64,000 nt of DNA. Source: a virus. The stretch lies in the IMG/VR virus record IMGVR_UViG_3300006086_000006, positions 82,825 to 146,824 of that record; one strand, written 5' to 3'. This document shows positions 28,273-36,891 of this stretch, piece after piece; within the stretch, counting starts at the first letter, position 1; every line of letters starts with the position of its first letter. The translations under genes were made by a program, and so were the position numbers. The notes under the pieces were generated by a model. That model searched no databases, had not been told where the DNA came from, and worked only from the letters and a program-made list of their open reading frames with translations.

Positions 28273-28446
28273 ATGTGGTTTCACATATTCAGCTTCGCAT
28301 TTCTAATATTCTTTTTCTTAAAAGTCTTATACACTGTGTTATGTTTATTGGCAGACTTGTTTCCTGTTAGTACAAGTTTAGATCAAGGTGTTAGGTACGT
28401 CAGTTACAAAAATGGTAAAATACGTGTAAGTAATCGTCCAAATTAA
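28273..28446 (+). CDS. Small membrane protein (57 aa)
   Basis: A 57-codon reading frame fills the gap between neighbouring genes and starts 4 bases after the previous stop, with GGTGAT upstream. The first 33 residues are a strongly hydrophobic segment (WFHIFSFAFLIFFFLKVLY and on), followed by a short basic tail ending VSNRPN. One transmembrane helix is predicted, tail inside. Function unknown. Confidence 0.55.
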   Translation: MWFHIFSFAFLIFFFLKVLYTVLCLLADLFPVSTSLDQGVRYVSYKNGKIRVSNRPN

Positions 28447-28462
28447 ATATTAGGAGAAAATC

Positions 28463-28852
28463 ATGCTATACAAACGTCTTAGAGAATTAAACCTTACAGA
28501 AGATCAAATTTCTGGTGTTATATCTGTATTGCTCGAAGGTACACCTATACAGGTAACGGCTACTGCATTTACGTTAGATTCTGAGGCAGTTAAGATCACA
28601 CAAGTGCCTAATAGTCCAAGTGCATTATGTAACTTTGAAATAGATGTTGCTGGTTTGAATGCTATGCAGATAAAGTCAATTCAACTGCCAGCATTTGATT
28701 ACAGTTCTACCGCAGTTCTTACAATGAAAGTAGAAATACTGCCATTGGCTGTAGCTCAAGATATGGTGGTGTCACACAAACTAAGTTCTACGGAAGAACC
28801 GTGTGATAGTACTATTGATTTTAATTCATCATCTGAAACTGGTGAATCGTAA
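28463..28852 (+). CDS. Hypothetical protein
   Basis: 129 residues with AGGAG upstream of the ATG. The N-terminal helix (LYKRLRELNLTEDQISGVISVLLEG) is followed by beta strands (TAFTLDSEAVKITQV) and an acidic Ser-rich tail. Not recognised. TAATG overlap with the glycosyltransferase gene. Confidence 0.6.
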   Translation: MLYKRLRELNLTEDQISGVISVLLEGTPIQVTATAFTLDSEAVKITQVPNSPSALCNFEIDVAGLNAMQIKSIQLPAFDYSSTAVLTMKVEILPLAVAQDMVVSHKLSSTEEPCDSTIDFNSSSETGES

Positions 28853-29931
28853 TGCCTAAGATAGTTGTTTATGCAATTGCCAAGAATGAAGCCAAGCATG
28901 TATACCGTTGGTACAATTCTATTAAAGAGGCAGATGCAGTGTATGTTCTCGATACAGGTTCCGATGATAGTACGATAGATAAATTGCTTTCATGTGAGCG
29001 TACATTAGTAGGTGAGGCATCCATTCAACCATTCAGATTCGATGTTGCTAGAAACATTGCATTCAAAAACGCTATGCAAGAAACCGCATGCGATTATGCC
29101 TTGTTTTTAGATTTAGATGAAGTAATGGAAGAAGGTTGGTACGATAAACTGCAAGCTGCTTTGCTGCGCAGACCAGACGGTGTCAACATACGTATGATAT
29201 TTGATACTGTTAACGGTGAGCCTAATATTACTTACGATAGACTTGCAGTACATAATCGTGTGTTTTCGTGGAAATATCCTATACATGAAATATTAACTTC
29301 TGATGTGACTAATCCTTACATCATTAGCACAGATATTAAAGTGTACCACTTGCCAGATTTGGAGAAAGAACGCGATTATCTGCCTATGCTGTATGCTGCT
29401 GTGTCTAACGAAGCTGATGGTAGAGCGCACCGCTATTTGGGTCGTGAACTATTGATAGTTGGTCGCCACTCCGAAGCTATTACCTACCTTACAAAGGCCA
29501 CGGAACTGGAAGAGAGTAACTACCATGTGTCAGAAGCTTATCAGTTCATTGCACAGTGTTATGAGGCGTTAAACAATTATCAAGATGCCTACATAGCTTA
29601 TAAGTATGGTGCATGGTCTGCTCCAGATGTTCGTGAGAGTTGGGCACCATTTGCATCGTTCTTGTTTAGAAATCAACAATACCATGATTGTATATCCTGT
29701 GTACGTCAAATGTTGATGATTACTACAAAGCCTACACACTCTGTTATTTGTAATGAAATGTACTACCGTGGTTGGTGCCAACACATGCTCGCAGTTTGTT
29801 ATCAAGCTACTGGTCAGTATGATTTAGCAGTATTTTTTATTGATTCTGCGTTTCAAATAGAGCCCAGTAACCCTGCAATTGTTAATGATATGTTGATTAT
29901 CCGCAAAATTCCTATCACCACAACTGCTTAG
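28852..29931 (+). CDS. GT2-family glycosyltransferase with C-terminal TPR repeats
   Basis: 359 residues. The N-terminal ~200 residues form a GT-A fold: AIAKNEAKHV, VLDTGSDDST and the metal-binding FLDLDE (residues 85-90), the arrangement of SunS-like family 2 glycosyltransferases. The C-terminal half carries TPR-like helices (HRYLGRELLIVGRHSEAITYL, AYQFIAQCYEAL). Proteins of this architecture glycosylate peptides or proteins; in a phage the target might be virion proteins, host surface components or modified bases. It closes an accessory block with the 2OG oxygenase and HAD genes. It ends in TAG with a TAA two codons later. Confidence 0.8.
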   Translation: MPKIVVYAIAKNEAKHVYRWYNSIKEADAVYVLDTGSDDSTIDKLLSCERTLVGEASIQPFRFDVARNIAFKNAMQETACDYALFLDLDEVMEEGWYDKLQAALLRRPDGVNIRMIFDTVNGEPNITYDRLAVHNRVFSWKYPIHEILTSDVTNPYIISTDIKVYHLPDLEKERDYLPMLYAAVSNEADGRAHRYLGRELLIVGRHSEAITYLTKATELEESNYHVSEAYQFIAQCYEALNNYQDAYIAYKYGAWSAPDVRESWAPFASFLFRNQQYHDCISCVRQMLMITTKPTHSVICNEMYYRGWCQHMLAVCYQATGQYDLAVFFIDSAFQIEPSNPAIVNDMLIIRKIPITTTA

Positions 29932-29971
29932 AAACAATAATTTATGCCAATATCATTATACGGTGATTGGC

Positions 29972-31591
29972 ATGCTTATTTCATTGAGTCTTAGCAAACC
30001 CTCTAATAAACGTCATGCAGAACCCATTCAAAAGAAGAAGTTACCTAGAATGGGTTCTGAGCGTTTTCTACAGCTCAGTCGAGCAAAACAAAAACTTTAT
30101 ATACAACAATACCCTAATTCCAGAAACCGCTTTCTTTTAAAACACAAGCGTCCAGTTTCTAAGGATTCGCACGTTCAAACTAAAGGACCTGTAAAGGTTA
30201 AACAGTCTGGACAGGCTAAAGCTCCTTCTGTTTTTACTCGCAAGATAAGTCGTCAGAGTTACGATAAGCTAGGTAAGCGTGACCAGAAGGTATACGATAA
30301 GCGTTATCCTGATGTGGATAGAAAATTTGTTGGCAAGAAGCATATTCTTGTTAAAAAGATAAACCCTATATTAGCTGCAAAGCGTGAAGCGTCTATCAAT
30401 AGAGTTCCAACATCACCAAAGTTGGAGAAATTGAAAGCCGCAGAACTAGCAATTGTTAATAAAACTCGGGATGAAGCTCACCAAGATTTTAAACATGCCA
30501 TTAATCCAGAATCTGTTAAAGCTTGCAAAGAGCTTACTACTAAAGACGTACAAGCCGCTTCTACAAATATGCAGAAGGAGAAAGCTGCTGTTCTTGCCTC
30601 ATTTGAAGACAAGTTGGAGAATGATCGCCTAGATGCTAAAGATATTACTCCTGATGAGAAGCGTGAAGCTGTCAACAAGAATGCTAAAAATGAAGACCCT
30701 GAAATAGAAGACATTGCTAAGAAATCCAAGCATACTCGGGCTGAAAAGAAGAAGGTTGAAGACCTTTTAGACGAAGATGAAGAGGATGATACCGCGGCAG
30801 CAAAAGAAGATAAGAAGAAACCGAAGAACGGTAAAAAGAAAGACAAAAAGTCTAAGAAGCGTCCTAATTTCTTTGTTCGTGATATGGAAGCAGTTGGTAA
30901 GATATTCAACGGAGAGAAAGTAGAAAAAGGTGGTCGCAGTAATCTTATCGTTGCAATGAGTATTCTTGGAAGATACGCCATGATTGCAGGTGGTGTTGCA
31001 CTAGTGTCTATGGGTGCCGCACCACTAGCATTGCATATAGCTAAAGAAATTTACGACAATTGGGATACCTTCCAAGGTGCAGCTTCTAATGATGACGATG
31101 AAGATTTACATCCAGATGAAGCGTATCGTAAAAATGTGGATAGAGTATATGACGCTTACACAGACTACTTATTTCACTTAGATGTTGATGAATTACATAA
31201 CACTGTAGGTAAGACTAAGTTTGTATCTACAAGTAGTGAAACAAGGTCAAAGATTTCGTATCGTAGTGTTCCAGAAGAACGCGATGTTCCAATAGCTGCA
31301 CGTACACGTTGGAATGTATTTTTAGGTAAGCAGCATGTTGGTGAGATATACGCAGATGAGGATGATTCTGATGCGAGACAAAGTGTCCGGATTTGGAGAG
31401 CCTACGTAATTACAGGCTTTAATCCAATGGAATTTCCACATGCAGATTCTATTGATCCTAAAATCAAAGAACCGTTTGTCTTAACTAACGATAAACCTGA
31501 GGTAGAACATAATCTTGAACTACACTCGCCAACATTAATGACTTTGCCTGAAGCGCGTTCTTGGGTATGCTCTATAATTGAGAGGAATTAA
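29972..31591 (+). CDS. Lys-rich structural/internal head protein candidate
   Basis: 539 residues from the ATG at 29972 (GGTGAT upstream). Residues ~15-130 contain two related basic units, SERFLQLSRAKQKLYIQQYP and the unit beginning RQSYDKLGKRDQ, followed by a long charged helical region (KKPKNGKKKDKKSKKRP) and one hydrophobic segment (LIVAMSILGRYAMIAGGVALVSMG). The C-terminal ~180 residues are globular. It lies just before the prohead protease, where head-core or ejected internal proteins are often encoded. Function inferred from position and charge only. Confidence 0.55.
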   Translation: MLISLSLSKPSNKRHAEPIQKKKLPRMGSERFLQLSRAKQKLYIQQYPNSRNRFLLKHKRPVSKDSHVQTKGPVKVKQSGQAKAPSVFTRKISRQSYDKLGKRDQKVYDKRYPDVDRKFVGKKHILVKKINPILAAKREASINRVPTSPKLEKLKAAELAIVNKTRDEAHQDFKHAINPESVKACKELTTKDVQAASTNMQKEKAAVLASFEDKLENDRLDAKDITPDEKREAVNKNAKNEDPEIEDIAKKSKHTRAEKKKVEDLLDEDEEDDTAAAKEDKKKPKNGKKKDKKSKKRPNFFVRDMEAVGKIFNGEKVEKGGRSNLIVAMSILGRYAMIAGGVALVSMGAAPLALHIAKEIYDNWDTFQGAASNDDDEDLHPDEAYRKNVDRVYDAYTDYLFHLDVDELHNTVGKTKFVSTSSETRSKISYRSVPEERDVPIAARTRWNVFLGKQHVGEIYADEDDSDARQSVRIWRAYVITGFNPMEFPHADSIDPKIKEPFVLTNDKPEVEHNLELHSPTLMTLPEARSWVCSIIERN

Positions 31592-31593
31592 CT

Positions 31594-32379
31594 ATGATGT
31601 TATCAATGAGTTTCAGTATAGGTAGCACCCCAACTGAATTGAACGGTGTAGGTAAAGGTAAAGATATTGCGTTATCAAATAAAGTTACGGGAAGTGGTTC
31701 GCACACTCTAAACGTAGCAGATTGGTTACCACATGCTGCTGAAGTGTACAAAATCAGCCCTAAATTGTCTGATTACATTCTCGTACCTGTACCTAGTATT
31801 ATTTCAGATTTACCTAACACTAATGGTGATTCTGCGAGTGCTGCGGAATTGTTACGCTTTAATCCAGATGCTGGTGTTCAGGCATATCGCACTTGGGTAG
31901 GAAAACCTACGCATGTTGAACACGACAATAAAATTCTTGACCGTGCTAAAGGTGTTATCTTTGACGTTATGTTGAAACCAATGCCTGGATTTGTAGGTAA
32001 TCATTTTAAATGTGTCAAACTATTAGGTTTTGACCGCACTAAAGATCCTATTTTAGTATCAGGTATTTTGAATGGTTCTATCAATACATATTCTATGGGT
32101 ATGTGGTTTAAAACATATACTTGTAGCGTATGCGGAAACAGAGTAGGTCCAGGTGGTGGTCGACAGTGTGACCATACGCAGGTTCGCAGAAAGACTTACA
32201 TGCGTCCAGATGGTCAGTTAGTTTTCCGTCGTTGTGAAGGCATTCTAGGCTTTGAGACAAGCGCTGTAGTCGATCCAGCCTATGTTGTTGCAAACAGCGA
32301 TATTATTATGGATATCAATCAGTTTTCAAGAACAGGTCAACAATTCATTTCAAACAAAAACAATGTGAGGAGAAGATAA
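31594..32379 (+). CDS. Prohead core serine protease (capsid maturation protease)
   Basis: 261 residues. A histidine in VEHDN (H110) and a serine in TYSMG (S167) occur at the spacing expected for the catalytic residues of T4 gp21-like prohead proteases. Directly after the serine a CSVCGN...CDH insertion (C177, C180, C192, H194) could bind zinc, a feature seen in large T4-related phages. The enzyme would cleave scaffold and head proteins during capsid maturation. It sits three genes or so before the scaffold-like protein and the major capsid protein, as expected. No sequence comparison was possible. Confidence 0.6.
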   Translation: MMLSMSFSIGSTPTELNGVGKGKDIALSNKVTGSGSHTLNVADWLPHAAEVYKISPKLSDYILVPVPSIISDLPNTNGDSASAAELLRFNPDAGVQAYRTWVGKPTHVEHDNKILDRAKGVIFDVMLKPMPGFVGNHFKCVKLLGFDRTKDPILVSGILNGSINTYSMGMWFKTYTCSVCGNRVGPGGGRQCDHTQVRRKTYMRPDGQLVFRRCEGILGFETSAVVDPAYVVANSDIIMDINQFSRTGQQFISNKNNVRRR

Positions 32380-32753
32380 TGGAAATTGAACTAACTTCTG
32401 ATGGTGGTTATGCTCGTATTGATGCAATTGCACCTACTATATATCGTGATGAAAATGGTATTTGCGCTATCATGCAAGACGGACCCAAAACGTATGCTAT
32501 ATACGATGAAAAGAACCCTGGAGGCGTTAATACAATTTTAGCTTTCCAGAATGGTCCTGCACATGAAAGTGTTAACGGTATTTCTAATGAAGCCGTAATT
32601 GCAGTACTAAGACATCGTATTGGTATGTTGAATACTATAGTCCCTAGCGAGTTCAACATAACTGCGATTACTCATTTAGGCCTTGCTTTGGAAGCATTAG
32701 AGCAACGTACTGCACAACGTAAACTTATAGGTATTGAGGGTACCATGCTATGA
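32379..32753 (+). CDS. Hypothetical protein
   Basis: 124 residues, soluble, mixed alpha/beta (ICAIMQDGPKTYAIYDEKNPGG). Overlaps the protease by one base and the Acb1-like gene by four (ATGATGA). No family recognised. Confidence 0.6.
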   Translation: MEIELTSDGGYARIDAIAPTIYRDENGICAIMQDGPKTYAIYDEKNPGGVNTILAFQNGPAHESVNGISNEAVIAVLRHRIGMLNTIVPSEFNITAITHLGLALEALEQRTAQRKLIGIEGTML

Positions 32754-33295
32754 TGATTACAATACCTATTAATGCGGATGTACGTGCTCCAGTATCTTAC
32801 ATAGTTAAGACAACGGTTACACCTATGTACACTGGGTCTAATGGTTTGTATGTTAAAGCTGATCTCGACATTATATCTCCAAACACGTTAGAATATGTTA
32901 CTGATATACTTGGAGTTGAACTTGATCGAGAAGATTTACACGTTACTGTTATGTACAGTGAAGTACCTATAGATAAATCTGCCACGTACTATGGTAATAA
33001 GGTACTAAGTGCTACATGTATTGAAGTAACGCACTGGGTTGGACATAATGATAAAACGTATGTTGTAGCTAAACTTCAATCCGAAGACCTAATCGCTGCG
33101 CACTCTTATTATCGTGGTTTAGGTGCAGTTCCTACTTTCGTACCCTATCAACCACATATTACTTTGTTTAAAATCGAAGAATTACCTGAAGATTTCGAGG
33201 ATAAGATTAAAGCTGCCAATAACTGGTTAGCTGACAATCCTATACACTTTGATTTATCTTTGCAGTGGCCTGAGGATTTACGTGATGGAGATTAG
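32750..33295 (+). CDS. acb1: 2H phosphoesterase, Acb1-like anti-CBASS candidate
   Basis: 181 residues with the two HxT/S motifs of the 2H phosphoesterase superfamily: LHVTVMY (H64, T66) and PHITLF (H136, T138). The GLYVKADLD start, the first HxT after about 25 residues and the PYQPHITL context match the phage Acb1 family (T4 gp57B type), which degrades cyclic oligonucleotide signals of CBASS defence. RNA ligase-like (LigT/2'-5') phosphodiesterases share the fold, so the substrate is inferred. The gene is embedded between head-morphogenesis genes, a typical place for a moron. It ends in TAG. Confidence 0.7.
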   Translation: MMITIPINADVRAPVSYIVKTTVTPMYTGSNGLYVKADLDIISPNTLEYVTDILGVELDREDLHVTVMYSEVPIDKSATYYGNKVLSATCIEVTHWVGHNDKTYVVAKLQSEDLIAAHSYYRGLGAVPTFVPYQPHITLFKIEELPEDFEDKIKAANNWLADNPIHFDLSLQWPEDLRDGD

Positions 33296-33671
33296 TGTAT
33301 CCGCCAACGTAGTTACATTGTTACCCAATGTTATGCGAAAGTTGATATACACTATTAAAGGTGATATAAAGAGTGGATATTTCGGTAATCTTTCGCATTG
33401 TCATACAGCATCTGCCACTTATATTAGACAGCACCCCGATAGTTCAGCCTCTTTAGTTGTATGTGGTACTCCAAATACAGATGTTAATTATATAAATGTT
33501 TCACATTCATTTATAGCGGAAGGAAACTCTATAATTAATGATACATTCTCCAATAGCTTTATAGATAATTCAAATATTTATCATTACACGGAACATGGGC
33601 AGCAATACTCGTATCCTGTTGTAGCTAGATTTTCGATTAAAAAGCTAATAGAGGCGGCAAATGACAGATAA
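33285..33671 (+). CDS. Hypothetical protein
   Basis: 128 residues from the ATG at 33285, which overlaps the end of the Acb1-like gene by 11 bases and has GAGG upstream. Sequence is rich in His, Asn and Ser (SHCHTASATYIRQHPDSSAS). The pattern of repeated His/Tyr is unusual but no known motif is present. Overlaps the next gene by 11 bases. Confidence 0.6.
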   Translation: MEISVSANVVTLLPNVMRKLIYTIKGDIKSGYFGNLSHCHTASATYIRQHPDSSASLVVCGTPNTDVNYINVSHSFIAEGNSIINDTFSNSFIDNSNIYHYTEHGQQYSYPVVARFSIKKLIEAANDR

Positions 33672-33969
33672 TGTGATACCAATGTTTCACTACAGAAATA
33701 AAAACATTACACCTACTTTCACTTGTTTAGAGTGTTTGCATGAGTTTGAACTGGAAATCGAAGAAGGTAAGATACAGGATATACCATGTCCTACATGCAA
33801 TACTATGCGAACCGTACCTTTTAAGATAGTACCTCCGCCAGATTCTGCTGATTTTGAAGTTTATGCGTGTGCGTGTGGATGTGAGTTTTTTCGTGCTTTA
33901 GACGAAGACTATACACAATGTATAAAATGCGGTGAAATAACTCAATCTTCTGATGAAGACGATTATTGA
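33661..33969 (+). CDS. Small zinc-ribbon protein
   Basis: 102 residues with CLEC (residues 22-25) and CPTC (43-46), plus a second set CACGC and CIKC, giving two probable zinc ribbons. The C-terminus is acidic (SSDEDDY). Zinc-ribbon proteins of this size often bind nucleic acid or act as transcription cofactors, but none of these roles can be shown. It is the last gene before a 111-base gap. Confidence 0.6.
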   Translation: MTDNVIPMFHYRNKNITPTFTCLECLHEFELEIEEGKIQDIPCPTCNTMRTVPFKIVPPPDSADFEVYACACGCEFFRALDEDYTQCIKCGEITQSSDEDDY

Positions 33970-33975
33970 TTATTT

Positions 33976-34004
33976 TTGAATATTATTCTTGTTTTCTGTA
34001 ATTT
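33976..34004 (+). promoter_or_regulatory. Candidate sigma70-like promoter before scaffold/capsid genes
   Basis: TTGAAT and TAATTT separated by exactly 17 bases lie in the 111-base gap before the acidic protein. A 12-base perfect palindrome GTGGCATGCCAC follows at 34044-34055 and could be an operator. Inferred; AT-rich DNA gives chance matches. Confidence 0.3.
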
Positions 34005-34080
34005 ATTGTATACGCGATTTTGTTACATTATTGCGTTAGTCACGTGGCATGCCACATAATTAACCAACATAGGAAACGCT

Positions 34081-36147
34081 ATGAAACACGTTACTCTCCG
34101 GGGTATCGTAGTGACTGGTGATACTCGCGCAGAAGCCGAGCGTCGTTACCAATCAGTTGCTACTGGCGTATCTGTATCTGCTATGCAAGACGAGGATGCT
34201 AGTTTTATGATCCTAAGCAGTTCAGATTCCGAGATTATTCCAATGAACCCTTTATCGGGTGTGAATAATCTTAAACCAGCAGCAAAAGATGTGGTTGAAA
34301 AGCTGGAGTTTGTTTCTACAGCATCTGGTGAAGTTAAAGTTAACGCTTTCTACACTGTATGTACCAGCTGCGACTCTCACGTAATTGCGGATGATGCGGA
34401 TTTAATGAAGCATTGTACTGCTTGCGCTTCTGAACTTACAAATATGAGCGAAGAACAAATCAACGCACATGTTGCAAGTAAAGCTGTTGCTCACCAAGAT
34501 ACTGCGAAAACCACAGAAATTGTTGCTGTTGCTGCCACTGCTGCTGATGCCGTAGCAGAGTATCGCAAACTACTAGAACAACAAACCGTTACAGCCGCAT
34601 ACGATTGCGGTGACCACGTAGTTGTTGCTAATACTGGTAGTACCTTCAAATTTTCTCCATATACCAGCGAATCTGCCACTGCTGTTGAAGTAGCGCCAGA
34701 ATTCAAGGTAGAAGCAAGTGCTGAAGGCAAGTTTAAAGCTCACATGTATGTGTGTGCATCTAATGCTTGTGGTCACCATGTTGTTTCTAGTTCAGATCGT
34801 CCAGTGTTCTGTCCTTCATGTTCTAGTGGTTTAATGGATCCTGAAGATGATGACGTTGAATACGACGAAGTTGATCTGAATGATGACGATTTAAGCGAAG
34901 ACGATTTAAACGGTGATGAGAATGATACCGATATAAATGCGTCGGCTAAAGTTACAGCCTCTGATGATGACGATGAAGAATCCGAAGAAGACGAGGATGA
35001 AGATTCAGAAGACGATGAAGTAGATGACGAAGAATCGGATGACGAAGACGAGGATGAAGAATCTGAGGAAGATGAAGAATCCGAAGATGATGACGCCGAA
35101 GAAGAGTCGGAAGATGATGCAGAATTGGACGATGATAACTCATTATCAGTTTCAAGTGGAGCAGTTAAATTGAAAGCAGATAAGAAAGTTAAGAAGGCCA
35201 AAAAAGCAGTAGCGTCTTCAGTAGCAACTCCTGATGCCACTGCCGTTGACCCACTTACTGCGCCTGCTGCTGTTGCCTCTACCGAAGTTGCACCTGTCGT
35301 AGTAGAAAAAGTTGTTGAAGTCATTAAAGAAGTTGCCGCACCTCAAACTGCCGTAGCTACTGACCTATTAGCTTTTGCTGCCACTGCTGGTGAATTGAAA
35401 CACACTGACCTATTTATGACATACGCAAGTAATGTTAATGGTCACGCTAAGTGGATTGCATTCCATGGTGATTTGCCAGTTGCAATTGCTAGTAGTGTTG
35501 ATACTGCACACAAAGATATTTTCACTACACCAGCTTTTGGTAATGTAGTGTTAGCATCTGCGCAAACTGATGGTGTTTTAACTGCATTGTCACAGTTTGG
35601 CTTTAAAGGTATAGCCACATCTATTGATGTTGATACTTACGTTCAAACAAATATTGCAGACCAAGTGGAAGCACAAGTTGCCACAGCATCTGCTGATTTG
35701 AATAAACACCGTGAAGATTTGTCTGCGCGCTTTGAAGCTGCCTTAGCTACTGCTGCTCGCGGTATTAACAACGCATTCTTCGCAGATGTTACAAACCCAG
35801 TTAAAGCTACATTGGTTACTACCATGGAGCAAATGGGTGTTAAAAATTCTGACAAGCTGGTTCTATCTGCATTTGCATCTGGTAATGATGATTACATCCG
35901 TAACATGATTGCCAAAGCAAAAGACATTATGAGTTATGATGTTTCTGTGCAGAATCAATTGACAGAAGCCGTATCGAGCGCTTCAGGGCAATCAAGCGGT
36001 ATTATGCCAATCGGCAAGGCAGTACAAACGGAACAAGCTAAACCTGCAATGCAGGCTGTTGCCAGTTCTACATTTGAACCCGTTCCAGTTGCAAAGACCG
36101 TCGATCTGACGGCCGTTCTGTCAACACTCGGAAAAAGAAATCGCTAA
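34081..36147 (+). CDS. Prohead scaffold/core-like protein with acidic domain
   Basis: 688 residues. Two CxxC pairs (CTSCDSH..., HCTACAS, and later CASNACGHH...FCPSC) suggest zinc ribbons in the N-terminal 250 residues. Residues ~250-360 are an almost pure Asp/Glu/Ser tract. After a Lys/Ala linker (KKVKKAKKAV) come Ala/Val-rich sequence and a helical C-terminus. Position after the protease and two genes before the major capsid protein fits a prohead core or scaffold protein, which is usually acidic and cleaved. The C-terminal half could instead be a virion protein. GGAAA lies upstream of the start. Not recognised as a specific family. Confidence 0.55.
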   Translation: MKHVTLRGIVVTGDTRAEAERRYQSVATGVSVSAMQDEDASFMILSSSDSEIIPMNPLSGVNNLKPAAKDVVEKLEFVSTASGEVKVNAFYTVCTSCDSHVIADDADLMKHCTACASELTNMSEEQINAHVASKAVAHQDTAKTTEIVAVAATAADAVAEYRKLLEQQTVTAAYDCGDHVVVANTGSTFKFSPYTSESATAVEVAPEFKVEASAEGKFKAHMYVCASNACGHHVVSSSDRPVFCPSCSSGLMDPEDDDVEYDEVDLNDDDLSEDDLNGDENDTDINASAKVTASDDDDEESEEDEDEDSEDDEVDDEESDDEDEDEESEEDEESEDDDAEEESEDDAELDDDNSLSVSSGAVKLKADKKVKKAKKAVASSVATPDATAVDPLTAPAAVASTEVAPVVVEKVVEVIKEVAAPQTAVATDLLAFAATAGELKHTDLFMTYASNVNGHAKWIAFHGDLPVAIASSVDTAHKDIFTTPAFGNVVLASAQTDGVLTALSQFGFKGIATSIDVDTYVQTNIADQVEAQVATASADLNKHREDLSARFEAALATAARGINNAFFADVTNPVKATLVTTMEQMGVKNSDKLVLSAFASGNDDYIRNMIAKAKDIMSYDVSVQNQLTEAVSSASGQSSGIMPIGKAVQTEQAKPAMQAVASSTFEPVPVAKTVDLTAVLSTLGKRNR

Positions 36148-36166
36148 CCTTTATTGGAGCTAAGCT

Positions 36167-36853
36167 ATGATTGACCAAAAATATTCCCGCGTGTTCCGTA
36201 CAGAACACCGTCCAGTTGAAACCGGTGCTATCTTCGTTGATGAAGGTATCTCTGCTGTATTTGTTAAAGAGGGTGACACTACTGTTGTTGTTCCTTCTAC
36301 AGGTGCAGATGGTGAAATCTTCGCCGGTTTGAGTTTGTCTCGTAATACTCCTCCACAGTTTGCAAATCTTGTGGTAGAAGATGTTGTACCAGTAACTGGT
36401 CCTTACGTTACTGTATTACCGCGTATTCCAGAAACAGGTCAAATCCTCGTTAAGGTTAACGGTGTTAAACTGAATGTTGTTGCGACTCCACCTAACGCGG
36501 GTGAAGTTCAACTTTCTGGATTTAACTTGACGTACCATTCTGACGTTGCTGGTGGTGCAGTTGTTGTTCAATTCCAATACGCGCTGACAGTTGCTGAAGC
36601 AACTATGTTCCGTGGTAATGCTCCTGTAGGTGGTTTGTCTTCATCTGCTGAAGGTGTTATCGGTTTGGTAGTTGAAGGCGATGTTGCTACTTCTTACTAT
36701 GATGCTTCTGCTGATTGGTCTGGTGTATTCAACCCAGTTCTTGGTCCAAATGGTGTTTTGACCACTTCAGGTCCAGGTACTGTTTTGAAGAACGTAATCG
36801 TAGAGTCTGCACCTTCTGCGGCTAACCCATCATTAGTAGTTACGTTGCGCTAA
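36167..36853 (+). CDS. Capsid decoration/head protein candidate
   Basis: 228 residues, beta-rich with many Val and Gly (GDTTVVVPST, GPYVTVLPRI, GQILVKVNGVKL). It lies directly before the major capsid gene with GGAG upstream, the usual place of decoration or stabilising proteins. No family recognised; the role is inferred from composition and position. Confidence 0.55.
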   Translation: MIDQKYSRVFRTEHRPVETGAIFVDEGISAVFVKEGDTTVVVPSTGADGEIFAGLSLSRNTPPQFANLVVEDVVPVTGPYVTVLPRIPETGQILVKVNGVKLNVVATPPNAGEVQLSGFNLTYHSDVAGGAVVVQFQYALTVAEATMFRGNAPVGGLSSSAEGVIGLVVEGDVATSYYDASADWSGVFNPVLGPNGVLTTSGPGTVLKNVIVESAPSAANPSLVVTLR

Positions 36854-36891
36854 TACTATTTGACTAATAATCTTGAAGGAGATTACCTTTT

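Noticed and set aside
34773-35324. 183-codon open frame on the minus strand, almost entirely Ser
   Set aside because: It is the antisense of the Asp/Glu-rich tract of the scaffold-like gene; GAT/GAA/GAC codons read as poly-Ser on the other strand.
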